Shown: positions 42,727 to 51,205 of the stretch, in pieces
How the letters are laid out: every line of letters starts with the position of its first letter
How positions within the stretch are numbered: position 1 is the first letter of the stretch
Source of the DNA: Bacillota bacterium
Lineage (GTDB): Bacteria; Bacillota; Clostridia; Christensenellales; Aristaeellaceae
Direction: 5' to 3'
Length of the DNA: 64,000 nucleotides
Assembly (NCBI GenBank): GCA_023416585.1
Contig: JAEZHM010000081.1
Coordinates: 186,001-250,000, forward strand
The notes under the pieces: generated by a model
Told to the model about the DNA's origin: nothing
Seen by the model: the letters and a program-made list of their open reading frames with translations, nothing else
Database searches by the model: none
Translations under genes and position numbers: made by a program

Positions 42727-43869
42727 ATGCGTGATGTCCTCCTTGTCCGCTTTGGCGAAATTTATCTGAAAGGCCAGAATAGGCCTTATTTTCTGCGCAT
42801 GCTGGTGGAAAGGGTCAAGGCTTCCGTTAAGGAGGCAGGCGGAAACGTGTGGCTGAACGACAGCCGAGTGTTTGTAAGCAGCGCCGACATGAACGAATGC
42901 ATCCGCAGGGTTGTAAAGGTTTTCGGCGTGCATTCTGTGTGCCCTGCAGTGGAAATGGAGAAGGCTGATTTTAACGCGCTGTGCGAAGCCGTCGTAGAGA
43001 TGATGAAGGATGTGAAGGGCACCTTCAAGGTATCCGCACGCCGCTCCGACAAGCGCTATTTCCTTGATTCCCCGGAAATCAACAGCCGTATGGGCGAATA
43101 CATTCTTAACAAATTACCCGATCTTACGGTGGATGTGCATACCCCCGATCATGTGCTGAACGTGGAAATACGGGACATGGCCTACCTGTATTGCAAGACC
43201 ATCATGGGCGCCGGCGGCATGCCGGTGGGAACCAATGGCCGGGCTACGCTGCTATTATCCGGCGGAATTGACAGCCCCGTAGCTGGGTACATGATTGCCA
43301 AACGGGGTGTCCAGGTTTCCGCAGTCCACTTCCATTCCTTCCCCTACACCAGCGATCGTGCAAAGGAAAAGGTGCTCTCCCTTGCCCGTATTCTTTCCGA
43401 AAGCCTGTGCGGCGTACGGGTGTATGTGGTGCCCTTCACCCGCATCCAGATGGAAATCCATGAAAAGTGCGCGGAAGAGTACACTACCCTCATTATGCGC
43501 AGGTACATGATGCGCATTGCCGAGCGCGTGGCCAATTTGGAGCATTCCAATGGCCTGGTCACCGGCGAAAGCATCGGCCAGGTGGCCAGCCAGACCATGC
43601 AGGCATTGCAATGTACCAACGAGGTGGTATCTCTGCCCGTGTACCGGCCTCTGATTGGGTTTGACAAGCAGGAGATCATCGACGTGGCAAGGAAAATCGG
43701 CACGTTTGAAACATCATCCCTGCCTTATGAGGATTGCTGCACGGTGTTTACCCCCCGCCATCCCGCCACCAAACCCAAAATGGAAAAAATCCTGGAAGGG
43801 GAGGCGCTGTTGGATAGCGAGACTCTCATCCAGGATGCGATGGATAATATTGAGATTGTGGATGTTTGA
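42727..43869 (+). CDS. thiI: tRNA 4-thiouridine synthase ThiI
   Basis: A 380-residue protein with N-terminal ferredoxin-like and THUMP domains (KVSARRSDKRYF near residue 100, IRDMAYLYCKTIMGAGGMPVGTNGRA) and a PP-loop ATPase domain (LLLSGGIDSPVAGYMIAKRG). The C-terminal rhodanese extension of the E. coli protein is absent, as usual in Firmicutes, where the adjacent desulfurase delivers sulfur. Start at ATG 42727 behind AAAGGAG. Confidence 0.96.
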   Translation: MRDVLLVRFGEIYLKGQNRPYFLRMLVERVKASVKEAGGNVWLNDSRVFVSSADMNECIRRVVKVFGVHSVCPAVEMEKADFNALCEAVVEMMKDVKGTFKVSARRSDKRYFLDSPEINSRMGEYILNKLPDLTVDVHTPDHVLNVEIRDMAYLYCKTIMGAGGMPVGTNGRATLLLSGGIDSPVAGYMIAKRGVQVSAVHFHSFPYTSDRAKEKVLSLARILSESLCGVRVYVVPFTRIQMEIHEKCAEEYTTLIMRRYMMRIAERVANLEHSNGLVTGESIGQVASQTMQALQCTNEVVSLPVYRPLIGFDKQEIIDVARKIGTFETSSLPYEDCCTVFTPRHPATKPKMEKILEGEALLDSETLIQDAMDNIEIVDV

Positions 43870-43934
43870 TAGGGTAATTCTATTTATTTGCTAGAGTCAA
43901 AGAGATGGGTTTTCAATAGCTGGCTCTTTATATA

Positions 43935-44207
43935 CAAGGAAGGATACCGCACCTGCAAGTGTGACCAAAGGGCTTTCCGGTCGATCCGGCCGACTCAATA
44001 GTCGCATTGCTTCATTGCTTTTGCGCTGCTCCTTTTCGTCGGCCTCCTCCACCCCTCCCATTTCCGCCACAGGCGGGGTCGGGGTTTCGGAGCCTTTGGA
44101 AACCTTCGGACGCCATACTTTGGGTTTATTTATTTGATAGCATTCCTAATATGGGGATTGCAAAGGGGCTGTGTCCCTTAGCCGGGGTCCAGGGGCGGAG
44201 CCCCTGG
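43935..44207 (+). repeat. Interspersed repeat, copy B
   Basis: Shares with copy A the blocks GACCAAAGGGCTTTCC, AGTCGCATTGCTTC, GGCCTCCTCCACCCCT, TTCCGCCACAGGCGGGG and TTTCGGAGCC.TTGGAAA, and ends in the hairpin CCAGGGGC-GGA-GCCCCTGG (44189-44207). It fills the gap between thiI and bofA, which converge on it, and the hairpin may serve as a terminator for both. Confidence 0.75.
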
Positions 44208-44465
44208 CTACATCAAACGCAGTACCAGAAGCAGCCCCAGCCCCGGTGCGCCAAGCATGCCGGTCACCAGCGCTGTCAAGGGGTTCAGGCCTATGTTTAG
44301 TTCAAAAGGCGCGGCCAGCAGGTTCCATACAAGCAGGATACCGATGCCGAACAGCCCCCGCTCCAGCAGCTTCCAGGCGGGTTTATACGGCTCCACATGG
44401 ACGCCTGCTATATAAATGAGCAGCAATAATCCTGCGTAAAGTGCAATCAGTGTAATTTTCTCCAT
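44208..44465 (-). CDS. bofA: Pro-sigma-K processing inhibitor BofA family protein
   Basis: An 85-residue membrane protein with two or three helices and the conserved C-terminal block GLNPLTALVTGMLGAPGLGLLLVL, characteristic of BofA. In Bacillus BofA holds back activation of the mother-cell sigma factor during sporulation. Its presence argues for a spore-forming ancestry. It stands alone on the minus strand between repeat B and the cggR promoter. Confidence 0.85.
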   Translation of the reverse strand: MEKITLIALYAGLLLLIYIAGVHVEPYKPAWKLLERGLFGIGILLVWNLLAAPFELNIGLNPLTALVTGMLGAPGLGLLLVLRLM

Positions 44466-44622
44466 AGCGGCTCCCCCTTTGGCACATTATATGCGCCGCA
44501 TAAGGGAAGAAAGTAATAATAAATGGCAAATTCTTTTGCGGGATTGCTATCATCCCGTCTGCCGTGATTTTTGGTATAAAAAGAAAACATGCTTGTTAGC
44601 AAACAAATTCCTAACCGGGGGC

Positions 44623-44651
44623 TTGCGGTTTCTTCTCGGCTGATGTATACT
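44623..44651 (+). promoter_or_regulatory. cggR promoter
   Basis: TTGCGG (44623-44628), 17-base spacer, TATACT (44646-44651). The CggR operator begins six bases downstream. Confidence 0.75.
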
Positions 44652-44656
44652 TGCGT

Positions 44657-44690
44657 GGGACGGAAATTGTCAAGTGGGACATTTTGAGCC
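44657..44690 (+). promoter_or_regulatory. CggR operator (two direct repeats)
   Basis: GGGACGGAAATTGTC (44657-44671), four bases, GGGACATTTTGAGCC (44676-44690). Half-site pattern and spacing follow the direct-repeat CggR operator of Bacillus (GGGAC-N6-TGTC twice). It overlaps the expected transcription start, so CggR would repress its own operon. Confidence 0.8.
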
Positions 44691-44705
44691 CGCCGGAGGA
44701 ATGGA

Positions 44706-45731
44706 ATGCAGGAGGATTTTCTGGGGCTGATGCAGCAGCTTGCACCCGATCTGGCCCGGGAAATGGGCCTTCGGGCGCTGGTGTTGGAGCGCATCGCCGT
44801 CCTCCAGCCGGTGGGGCGCAGGCAGCTGGCTGCGCGGCTGAACCTGCCGGAGCGGGAGATCCGCACGGTTGCCACGGTGCTCAAGGAGGAAGGTTTCATT
44901 GACCTGGACGCGGCGGGGATGACGCTTACCAAGTCCGCGGAAGCAGTTTTGCCCGGCGCCCGGGAATTCAGCCGGGCCATGCGGGGCTTAACCTCCCTGG
45001 AGACCACCCTGTCCGGCCTTTTGAATGTGCCCCGCGTCTTTGTGGCGGCGGGGAACGCCGATGAGGAACCTCATGTGCTCCACGATGTGGGCCGCATGGC
45101 GGCGCAGCGGCTGCGGGGGATATTGCAAAGCGGCGATACTCTGGCGGTGACCGGGGGCGGAACCATGGCCGAGGTAGCCAGGAACATGCAGCCATCTTCG
45201 CCCATGAACGTAATGGTGGTCCCGGCGCGGGGCGGCATGGGCCGTGCGGTGGAAACTCAGGCCAACACCCTGGCGGCGGAAATCGCAAGAAAGCTTGGCG
45301 GCCATCACCGGCTGATTCACCTGCCTGATCATATGGACGCCGCGGCCATGCAGGAAATGCTCAAGCTACCGGAAATTCGGGAAACCATCGAGCTTCTCCA
45401 ACGGGCGGATGTGATTCTCCACGGCATCGGCCGGGCTGACGAAATGGCCAAACACCGGCACTTGCTGGTAGGCCTTACTAAAAAGCTGCTGTCCGAAGGT
45501 GCGGTGGCGGAAGCATTTGGATATTACTTCGACCGCGAGGGAAAATGTTTATATACGGCTTCCAGCGTGGGGGTCGATCTGGGCCGTTTAAAGCCCAACT
45601 GCCTGATGATCGCCGTTGCGGCGGGCGAAAAAAAGGCCGAGGCTATGATCGCGGTGCTGCGCCACTACCGTCATGAAATGCTGGTTACCGACGAAGGTGC
45701 CGCCAGGAAAATCATTGCGCTGCTGTCTTAA
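44706..45731 (+). CDS. cggR: Central glycolytic genes regulator CggR (SorC family)
   Basis: A 341-residue repressor. An N-terminal winged helix (about 20-85: VLERIAVLQPVGRRQLAARLNLPEREIRT) is followed by the SorC sugar-binding domain (about 95-340: LAVTGGGTMAEVA, PARGGMGRAVETQAN, VILHGIGRADEMA, SSVGVDL). In Bacillus it binds fructose 1,6-bisphosphate and controls gapA-pgk-tpi-pgm-eno. Its operator lies directly upstream and pgk follows. GGAGG is six bases ahead of the ATG. Confidence 0.93.
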   Translation: MQEDFLGLMQQLAPDLAREMGLRALVLERIAVLQPVGRRQLAARLNLPEREIRTVATVLKEEGFIDLDAAGMTLTKSAEAVLPGAREFSRAMRGLTSLETTLSGLLNVPRVFVAAGNADEEPHVLHDVGRMAAQRLRGILQSGDTLAVTGGGTMAEVARNMQPSSPMNVMVVPARGGMGRAVETQANTLAAEIARKLGGHHRLIHLPDHMDAAAMQEMLKLPEIRETIELLQRADVILHGIGRADEMAKHRHLLVGLTKKLLSEGAVAEAFGYYFDREGKCLYTASSVGVDLGRLKPNCLMIAVAAGEKKAEAMIAVLRHYRHEMLVTDEGAARKIIALLS

Positions 45732-45806
45732 TTTGATTGCAAACCCTTATAGGGATAGCAATACAACAATCCGATTACCAAATTTTTTGCATAAGGAGTG
45801 TGTACC

Positions 45807-46991
45807 ATGGCAAAGAAGACGATCGAGGACATCCAGGTCTCCGGAAAGAAGGTGCTCGTCCGCTGCGACTTCAACGTTCCTTTCGATGAAAACAACATGA
45901 TATCCGACGAAACGCGCATCCGCGGCGCGCTGCCCACCATCAAGTATCTTCTGCAGCATGGCGCCCGGGTCATTCTTTGTTCTCATTTGGGGCGTCCAAA
46001 GGGCGGCTTTGACATGAAGTACTCCTTAAAGCCCGTTGCGGAGCGGCTGAGCCAGCTTTTAAACAAAGATGTCAAGCTGGCGGCTGACGTTATCGGCCCC
46101 TCTGCAAAGGAACTGGCCGCCGCCCTTAAAGACGGCGATGTCATGATGCTGGAAAACGTCCGCTTCCACAAGGAAGAGGAAAAGAATGATCCCGAGTTTG
46201 CCAAAGCTTTGGCATCCCTGGCTGAAGTCTACGTGAACGATGCTTTTGGCACCGCGCACCGCGCCCATGCTTCTACCGAGGGTGTGGCCCATTACCTGCC
46301 TGCTGTAGCCGGTTACCTGATCGGCAAGGAATTATCCGTGATGGGTGAGGCTCTGGAAAACCCGGAGCGGCCCTTTGTGGCGATCCTGGGTGGCGCCAAG
46401 GTTTCTGATAAGATCGGTGTCATCAACAACCTGCTGGAAAAGGTGGATGTATTAATCATCGGCGGCGGTATGTCTTATACCTTCCAAAAGGCGCTGGGCG
46501 GCCACATCGGCAAGTCCCTGCTGGAGGAGGACAAGATTGAACTTGCCAAGGAATTGATGGAAAAGGCCAGGAAAAAGGGCGTCAAGTTCCTGCTGCCCGT
46601 GGACAATGAGGCTGGCGACAGCTTCTCCAACAATGCTCTTCGTATCACCGTCCACTCCAAGGAAATTCCCGACGGCTTTGAAGGCATGGATATCGGCCCC
46701 AAGACGCAGGTCATCTTCGCCAACGAAATCGCCCAGGCCAAGACTGTTATCTGGAACGGACCAGTAGGTGTATCTGAGTTTGAAAACTTTGCCACCGGCA
46801 CAAGGGAAATTGCCCGGGCTATGGCTGATTGCAATGGCGTGACCATTATCGGCGGCGGTGACAGCGTTGCGGCTGTGGAAAAAATGGGCTATGCCAGCAA
46901 AATGACTCATGTGTCCACCGGCGGCGGCGCCTCCCTGGAATTCCTGGAGGGCAAGGAGCTGCCCGGCGTGGCCGCGTTGAACGACAAATAA
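45807..46991 (+). CDS. pgk: Phosphoglycerate kinase
   Basis: A 394-residue glycolytic kinase. Landmarks are KVLVRCDFNVPFDE, SHLGRPKG, ENVRFHKEEEKNDPEFA, NDAFGTAHRAHAST, FVAILGGAKVSDKI, DVLIIGGGMSYTF, WNGPVGVSEFENFATGT and GGGDSVAAV with TGGGASLEFLEGK. ATG at 45807 is used (AAGGAG upstream). The gene follows cggR by 75 bases; gapA, normally between them, is absent. Confidence 0.97.
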   Translation: MAKKTIEDIQVSGKKVLVRCDFNVPFDENNMISDETRIRGALPTIKYLLQHGARVILCSHLGRPKGGFDMKYSLKPVAERLSQLLNKDVKLAADVIGPSAKELAAALKDGDVMMLENVRFHKEEEKNDPEFAKALASLAEVYVNDAFGTAHRAHASTEGVAHYLPAVAGYLIGKELSVMGEALENPERPFVAILGGAKVSDKIGVINNLLEKVDVLIIGGGMSYTFQKALGGHIGKSLLEEDKIELAKELMEKARKKGVKFLLPVDNEAGDSFSNNALRITVHSKEIPDGFEGMDIGPKTQVIFANEIAQAKTVIWNGPVGVSEFENFATGTREIARAMADCNGVTIIGGGDSVAAVEKMGYASKMTHVSTGGGASLEFLEGKELPGVAALNDK

Positions 46992-47315
46992 TAGTCAGGG
47001 GTTCCGCCCCTGGACCCCACCCAAGGCTCCGAAGCCGAAGCGCCGCCATTGGCGGATGAAGCGAAAGGTAGGAGGCTGGCAAAACGAGTAGTGCTAGCGG
47101 CAGCGAAGCAATGCGATGATTGAGCCAGATGGAATACATCCCTTGGGAGTCCCATTTTAGGGTATATGTAAGGCAGGGGGTATATACCCTCTGCCTGTAT
47201 CTATGAGATAGGGTATATCCAAGCGGAGAAATTGATTTCAAACATCGCCTCCGAAGGATACCAAAGAGCGATCGAAAAGCCCTTTGGTCGTGCCCGCAGG
47301 TATGAAATCCCTTAA
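46992..47315 (-). repeat. Interspersed repeat, copy C (inverted, split)
   Basis: Starts with the hairpin CAGGGG-TTCCG-CCCCTG (46996-47012) followed by TGGACCCC; then the reverse complement of GAGCC.TTGGG.GGGGTCC, the CAGCCTCC and ATCGCATTGCTTCG blocks; after about 90 unrelated bases (with a TATATACC element near 47160-47220) comes the reverse complement of the CGACCAAAGGGCTTTTCGATCG block (47255-47300). It separates pgk and tpiA. Confidence 0.7.
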
Positions 47316-47365
47316 CTCGATCAAAATTCGTGTTTGATATGAGAAGAAAAGAGGAAGTCTGATCT

Positions 47366-48118
<753 letters not shown>

Positions 48119-48145
48119 TACTGCCAAAGGAAAGGACAATATCCT

Positions 48146-49687
48146 ATGAGCAAAACCATGACCGCCCTCATCATTATGGACGGGTTCGGCCTGAATCCCA
48201 GCCATGAGGGTAACGCCATTTTTAGGCAGGGCACGCCCAACCTGGACAAGCTTTTTGCAGCATATCCCCACACCCAGCTTGGCGCCAGCGGTATGAACGT
48301 AGGCCTTCCTGATGGGCAGATGGGCAACAGCGAGGTGGGGCATCTGAATATCGGTGCTGGGCGCATCGTGTATCAGGAACTGACCCGCATCACCAAGGAT
48401 ATTAAGGACGGCGTGTTCTTTGAAAAGGAAGCGCTGATATGGGCCATGGACAGCGCCAAAAAGGCAGGAAAAGCCCTGCACCTGATGGGCCTGCTCTCCG
48501 ATGGCGGCGTACACAGCCATAATACCCATCTGTATGCGCTGCTGGAAATGGCCAAAAAGCGCGGGCTTCAAAAGGTGTATGTCCATTGCTTCCTGGATGG
48601 CCGCGATGTGCCGCCCACCAGTGGCTTAGGCTTTGTGAAGGAACTGCAGGACAAGCTTCATGAAATCGGCGTAGGTGAGATCGCCACCGTCATGGGCCGT
48701 TATTGGGCCATGGATCGCGATAACTTGTGGGACCGGGTGAAGAAATCCTATGACGCCATGGTGCTGGGCGAAGGCCAGGCTACCGCAGAAACAGGAGCCC
48801 TGGCCGTGGAACAAAGCTATGCCGTCAATGAAACTGATGAATTCGTCAAGCCTACAGTGGTGTTGAATGCCGGTAAACCCACAGCAGTCATCTCAGAAAA
48901 TGATTCTGTGATTTTCTTCAACTTCCGGCCCGATCGGGCGCGGCAATTAACCCGCACTTTCATTCAGCCGGATTTCGATGGATTCAAGCGGGAAAAGGGC
49001 TGGTTCTCTGTTCAGTTCGTAAGCATGACGCAGTACGATGAAACGTTCACGGGCCTCAAGATCGTGAACCCTCCCGCCTCCATGGACAACACTATGGGGG
49101 AATACCTTAAGTCCCTTGGCAAAACGCAATTGCGCATTGCAGAAACGCAAAAGTATGCTCATGTGACCTTCTTCTTCAACGGCGGCGTGGAAAAGCCCAA
49201 CGAGGGTGAGGACCGGGAGCTGATCCCCTCCTCTAAGGTGGCCACGTTCGATTTGAAGCCCGAGATGTCGGCTTATGAAGTCACGGAAAAGGCCGTGGAA
49301 CTGATCAATGAGCAAAAGTATGACGTGATGATCCTGAACTTTGCCAATTGCGATATGGTGGGCCATACCGGTATCATGGAAGCAGCCATGAAAGCAGTGG
49401 AGACGGTGGATATCTGCGTAGGCCGCGTGGTGGAAGCTATTCTCAAAAACGGAGGCCGTGCCTTCGTGACTGCCGATCATGGCAACGCGGACCAGATGGT
49501 CGATCCCGTCACAGGCGAACCGTTCACCGCTCATACCACTTTCCCAGTGCCCTTCATCGCCATCGGGCATGAGTTTGTGGGCAAATCCCTGCGTGAGGGC
49601 GGCCGCCTGGCGGATATTGCTCCCACTATGCTCAAGAGCATGGGCATCCCCGTTCCCAAGGAAATGACCGGGGAGGCACTCATATAA
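48146..49687 (+). CDS. gpmI: 2,3-bisphosphoglycerate-independent phosphoglycerate mutase
   Basis: A 513-residue Mn-dependent enzyme. The nucleophile serine is in GNSEVGHLNIGAGR, metal sites in LIIMDGFGL, NCDMVGHTG and VTADHGNADQM, and DGRDVPP and FNFRPDRARQL mark the substrate domain. It ends the glycolytic cluster; eno, the usual next gene, is absent. AAAGGA precedes the start and a terminator follows at 49827. Confidence 0.97.
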   Translation: MSKTMTALIIMDGFGLNPSHEGNAIFRQGTPNLDKLFAAYPHTQLGASGMNVGLPDGQMGNSEVGHLNIGAGRIVYQELTRITKDIKDGVFFEKEALIWAMDSAKKAGKALHLMGLLSDGGVHSHNTHLYALLEMAKKRGLQKVYVHCFLDGRDVPPTSGLGFVKELQDKLHEIGVGEIATVMGRYWAMDRDNLWDRVKKSYDAMVLGEGQATAETGALAVEQSYAVNETDEFVKPTVVLNAGKPTAVISENDSVIFFNFRPDRARQLTRTFIQPDFDGFKREKGWFSVQFVSMTQYDETFTGLKIVNPPASMDNTMGEYLKSLGKTQLRIAETQKYAHVTFFFNGGVEKPNEGEDRELIPSSKVATFDLKPEMSAYEVTEKAVELINEQKYDVMILNFANCDMVGHTGIMEAAMKAVETVDICVGRVVEAILKNGGRAFVTADHGNADQMVDPVTGEPFTAHTTFPVPFIAIGHEFVGKSLREGGRLADIAPTMLKSMGIPVPKEMTGEALI

Positions 49688-50008
49688 GAGATGGGATATT
49701 AACATAACTTTTACTCCTTTGGCCGAAGCGGCTGAGGAAGTAAAGAAACCGCTATTTCCATCCCTTGAGATGAACCATGCATCATAGGTGTCATTTGCTT
49801 CATGAATCTATGTATCAAAATACAAGAGGCTGCCTCCTATCGATCCAATCGTGACGAGGCAGCCTTTTTCTATTACATTCATAACCATGCGTTGTCAGCC
49901 GGCCCGGATAGCGCTTAGGTCACCCCTGCGGCAGGTAACTGCTACAAAATCCGCATTCACCTACTTTTTTCTTATGGAGTTTTGCTTTTATGCTTAGCTG
50001 ACAGCCCA
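49688..50008. other. Intergenic region after gpmI
   Basis: Apart from the terminator at 49827-49869, I see only unstructured sequence and a leaderless short frame (LAEAAEEVKKP...) around 49718-49786 without start or ribosome binding site. Nothing else is supportable. Confidence 0.4.
49827..49869 (+). terminator. Terminator of the glycolytic operon
   Basis: AGGCTGCCTC (49827-49836) pairs with GAGGCAGCCT (49856-49865), ten perfect pairs, followed by TTTTT. Confidence 0.85.
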
Positions 50009-50183
50009 CTAATCATCGCCTTGGGTCAGATTGTTGGCGTAGGTTTTGAGGGAGGCGAAGGAATTGATATTGTCTGCCCGCTTGCGGATGGCATCCTTCA
50101 CATAGGCGGGCAGGTTTTCAAAGTAGGCGTTTGCTTCCTTATTGTCTCGCAAAAGGTCGTTCAGGCCGGAATATTTGTACATG
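50009..50183 (-). pseudogene. Small helical protein gene with a one-base frameshift
   Basis: On the minus strand a strong ribosome binding site (AAAGGAG) precedes ATG at 50183, reading MYKYSGL; at codon 8 a run of three A (50159-50161 region) shifts the frame. Removing one A gives a continuous protein of 57 residues: SGLNDLLRDNKEANAYFENL, PAYVKDAIRKRADNINSFAS, LKTYANNLTQGDD. The LP.YV...I..RAD.I.SF..L..YA.NL pattern resembles a small protein common in Clostridia. As written, frame 1 stops after 14 codons and the main frame has no start. It is either a recent pseudogene or a sequence error. Confidence 0.6.
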
Positions 50184-50340
50184 GTGTTCGCTCCTTTATT
50201 TTATTGATCTTCTCACTATATTTTTTGAGTTTGCCCGCACATTATACGGAAGGCAGGAATCATGTTTTAGTCTTCCCAAAATGGAGTTTTCATGGTGAAT
50301 CGGTGGGCTTCCTTTTACATAAGGAGGCCTCTGCGGCTGC

Positions 50341-50369
50341 TTGTCCGCTGCTTTTGTTTCCAGTATAAT
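50341..50369 (+). promoter_or_regulatory. Promoter of the zinc-ribbon membrane protein gene
   Basis: TTGTCC (50341-50346), 17-base spacer, TATAAT (50364-50369). The start of transcription near 50376 rules out the longer reading frame beginning at 50292. Confidence 0.65.
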
Positions 50370-50408
50370 GGGGAGCGTGATACCAAGGTTGAGGGGGCAC
50401 GAAGACGG

Positions 50409-51110
50409 ATGCCTGTGATGGCTTATTGCAAAAAATGCAAACAGGAAGTATGGCCGGATGCAGTATGCCCCATATGCGGGCAAAAGCTTCCGGCAAATGG
50501 CCTGCGGCTGAGCTGGTCGTTTGGGATAACCCCTGTGCGGGACTTTTTAAGCTGGAACAGTATATTCAGGGTGGCACTGCCTGTTTTGTTGCTGCTCTTG
50601 CTGGTGATCACCGGTGTGGAATTTGGCCGCAAGGGGATACTGGGCGTACAAGCGCTGATGGCTCAGGGATTCTGGAGCCTGCTTTTGATGCTAACGGCTG
50701 CCATGATGGCTGTGTCGTTTGCGGCGCTTGCATTGCGCGGCCGGGAGGAAGTGCGCTATATTCTGGACAGCAAGGGCGTACATATGCAGGTATGGCAGGT
50801 GAAGCCTTCCTTGATCAAGCGCATATTCGGCATGATCCCGCCGGAAGCGCAACATGGTTCCATGGGGCAGCTTGAATGGATGCTTGAGGAAAAGCACATT
50901 CCCTGGACGAAGCTTAGCCGGGTGGGATTCTGGCCCGACAGAGACAAGATTCTCTTATATAGCCCCAAGTTTTATCTGGCTTTAGCGCTGCACGCGTTGC
51001 CTGAAACGTATGACGACGCGGTCAGATTCATCTATGAGCATGTGAAAAAGCGGCCAGGCGTGATGAGGATGCCTCCCGCCTCCGGAGAAATACCTTCGTC
51101 TCAACTGTAA
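50409..51110 (+). CDS. Zinc-ribbon membrane protein of unknown function
   Basis: A 233-residue protein. The N-terminus has a zinc ribbon (CKKCKQEVWPDAVCPICG, residues about 6-23), then two helices (about 53-75 and 88-110) and a soluble C-terminal part (115-233) rich in Trp and basic residues, including a PPEAQHGSMGQLEW stretch. Two starts (50409 or 50418) are possible; GAGGGGG lies 11 bases before the first. The family was not recognised; double-zinc-ribbon membrane proteins of this type are common in Clostridia. Confidence 0.75.
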   Translation: MPVMAYCKKCKQEVWPDAVCPICGQKLPANGLRLSWSFGITPVRDFLSWNSIFRVALPVLLLLLLVITGVEFGRKGILGVQALMAQGFWSLLLMLTAAMMAVSFAALALRGREEVRYILDSKGVHMQVWQVKPSLIKRIFGMIPPEAQHGSMGQLEWMLEEKHIPWTKLSRVGFWPDRDKILLYSPKFYLALALHALPETYDDAVRFIYEHVKKRPGVMRMPPASGEIPSSQL

Positions 51111-51205
51111 ATATTACGCAATTATTAAGAAATTCCCTTGACATTGGAATAGAAGTGTCATAAAATGGGTAGGCCAAAGGATATACGTAAGTTGGAGGGT
51201 TGCCC

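Noticed and set aside
50292..50408. Longer start for the zinc-ribbon membrane protein
   Set aside because: Begins before the promoter at 50341-50369 and adds a non-conserved stretch.
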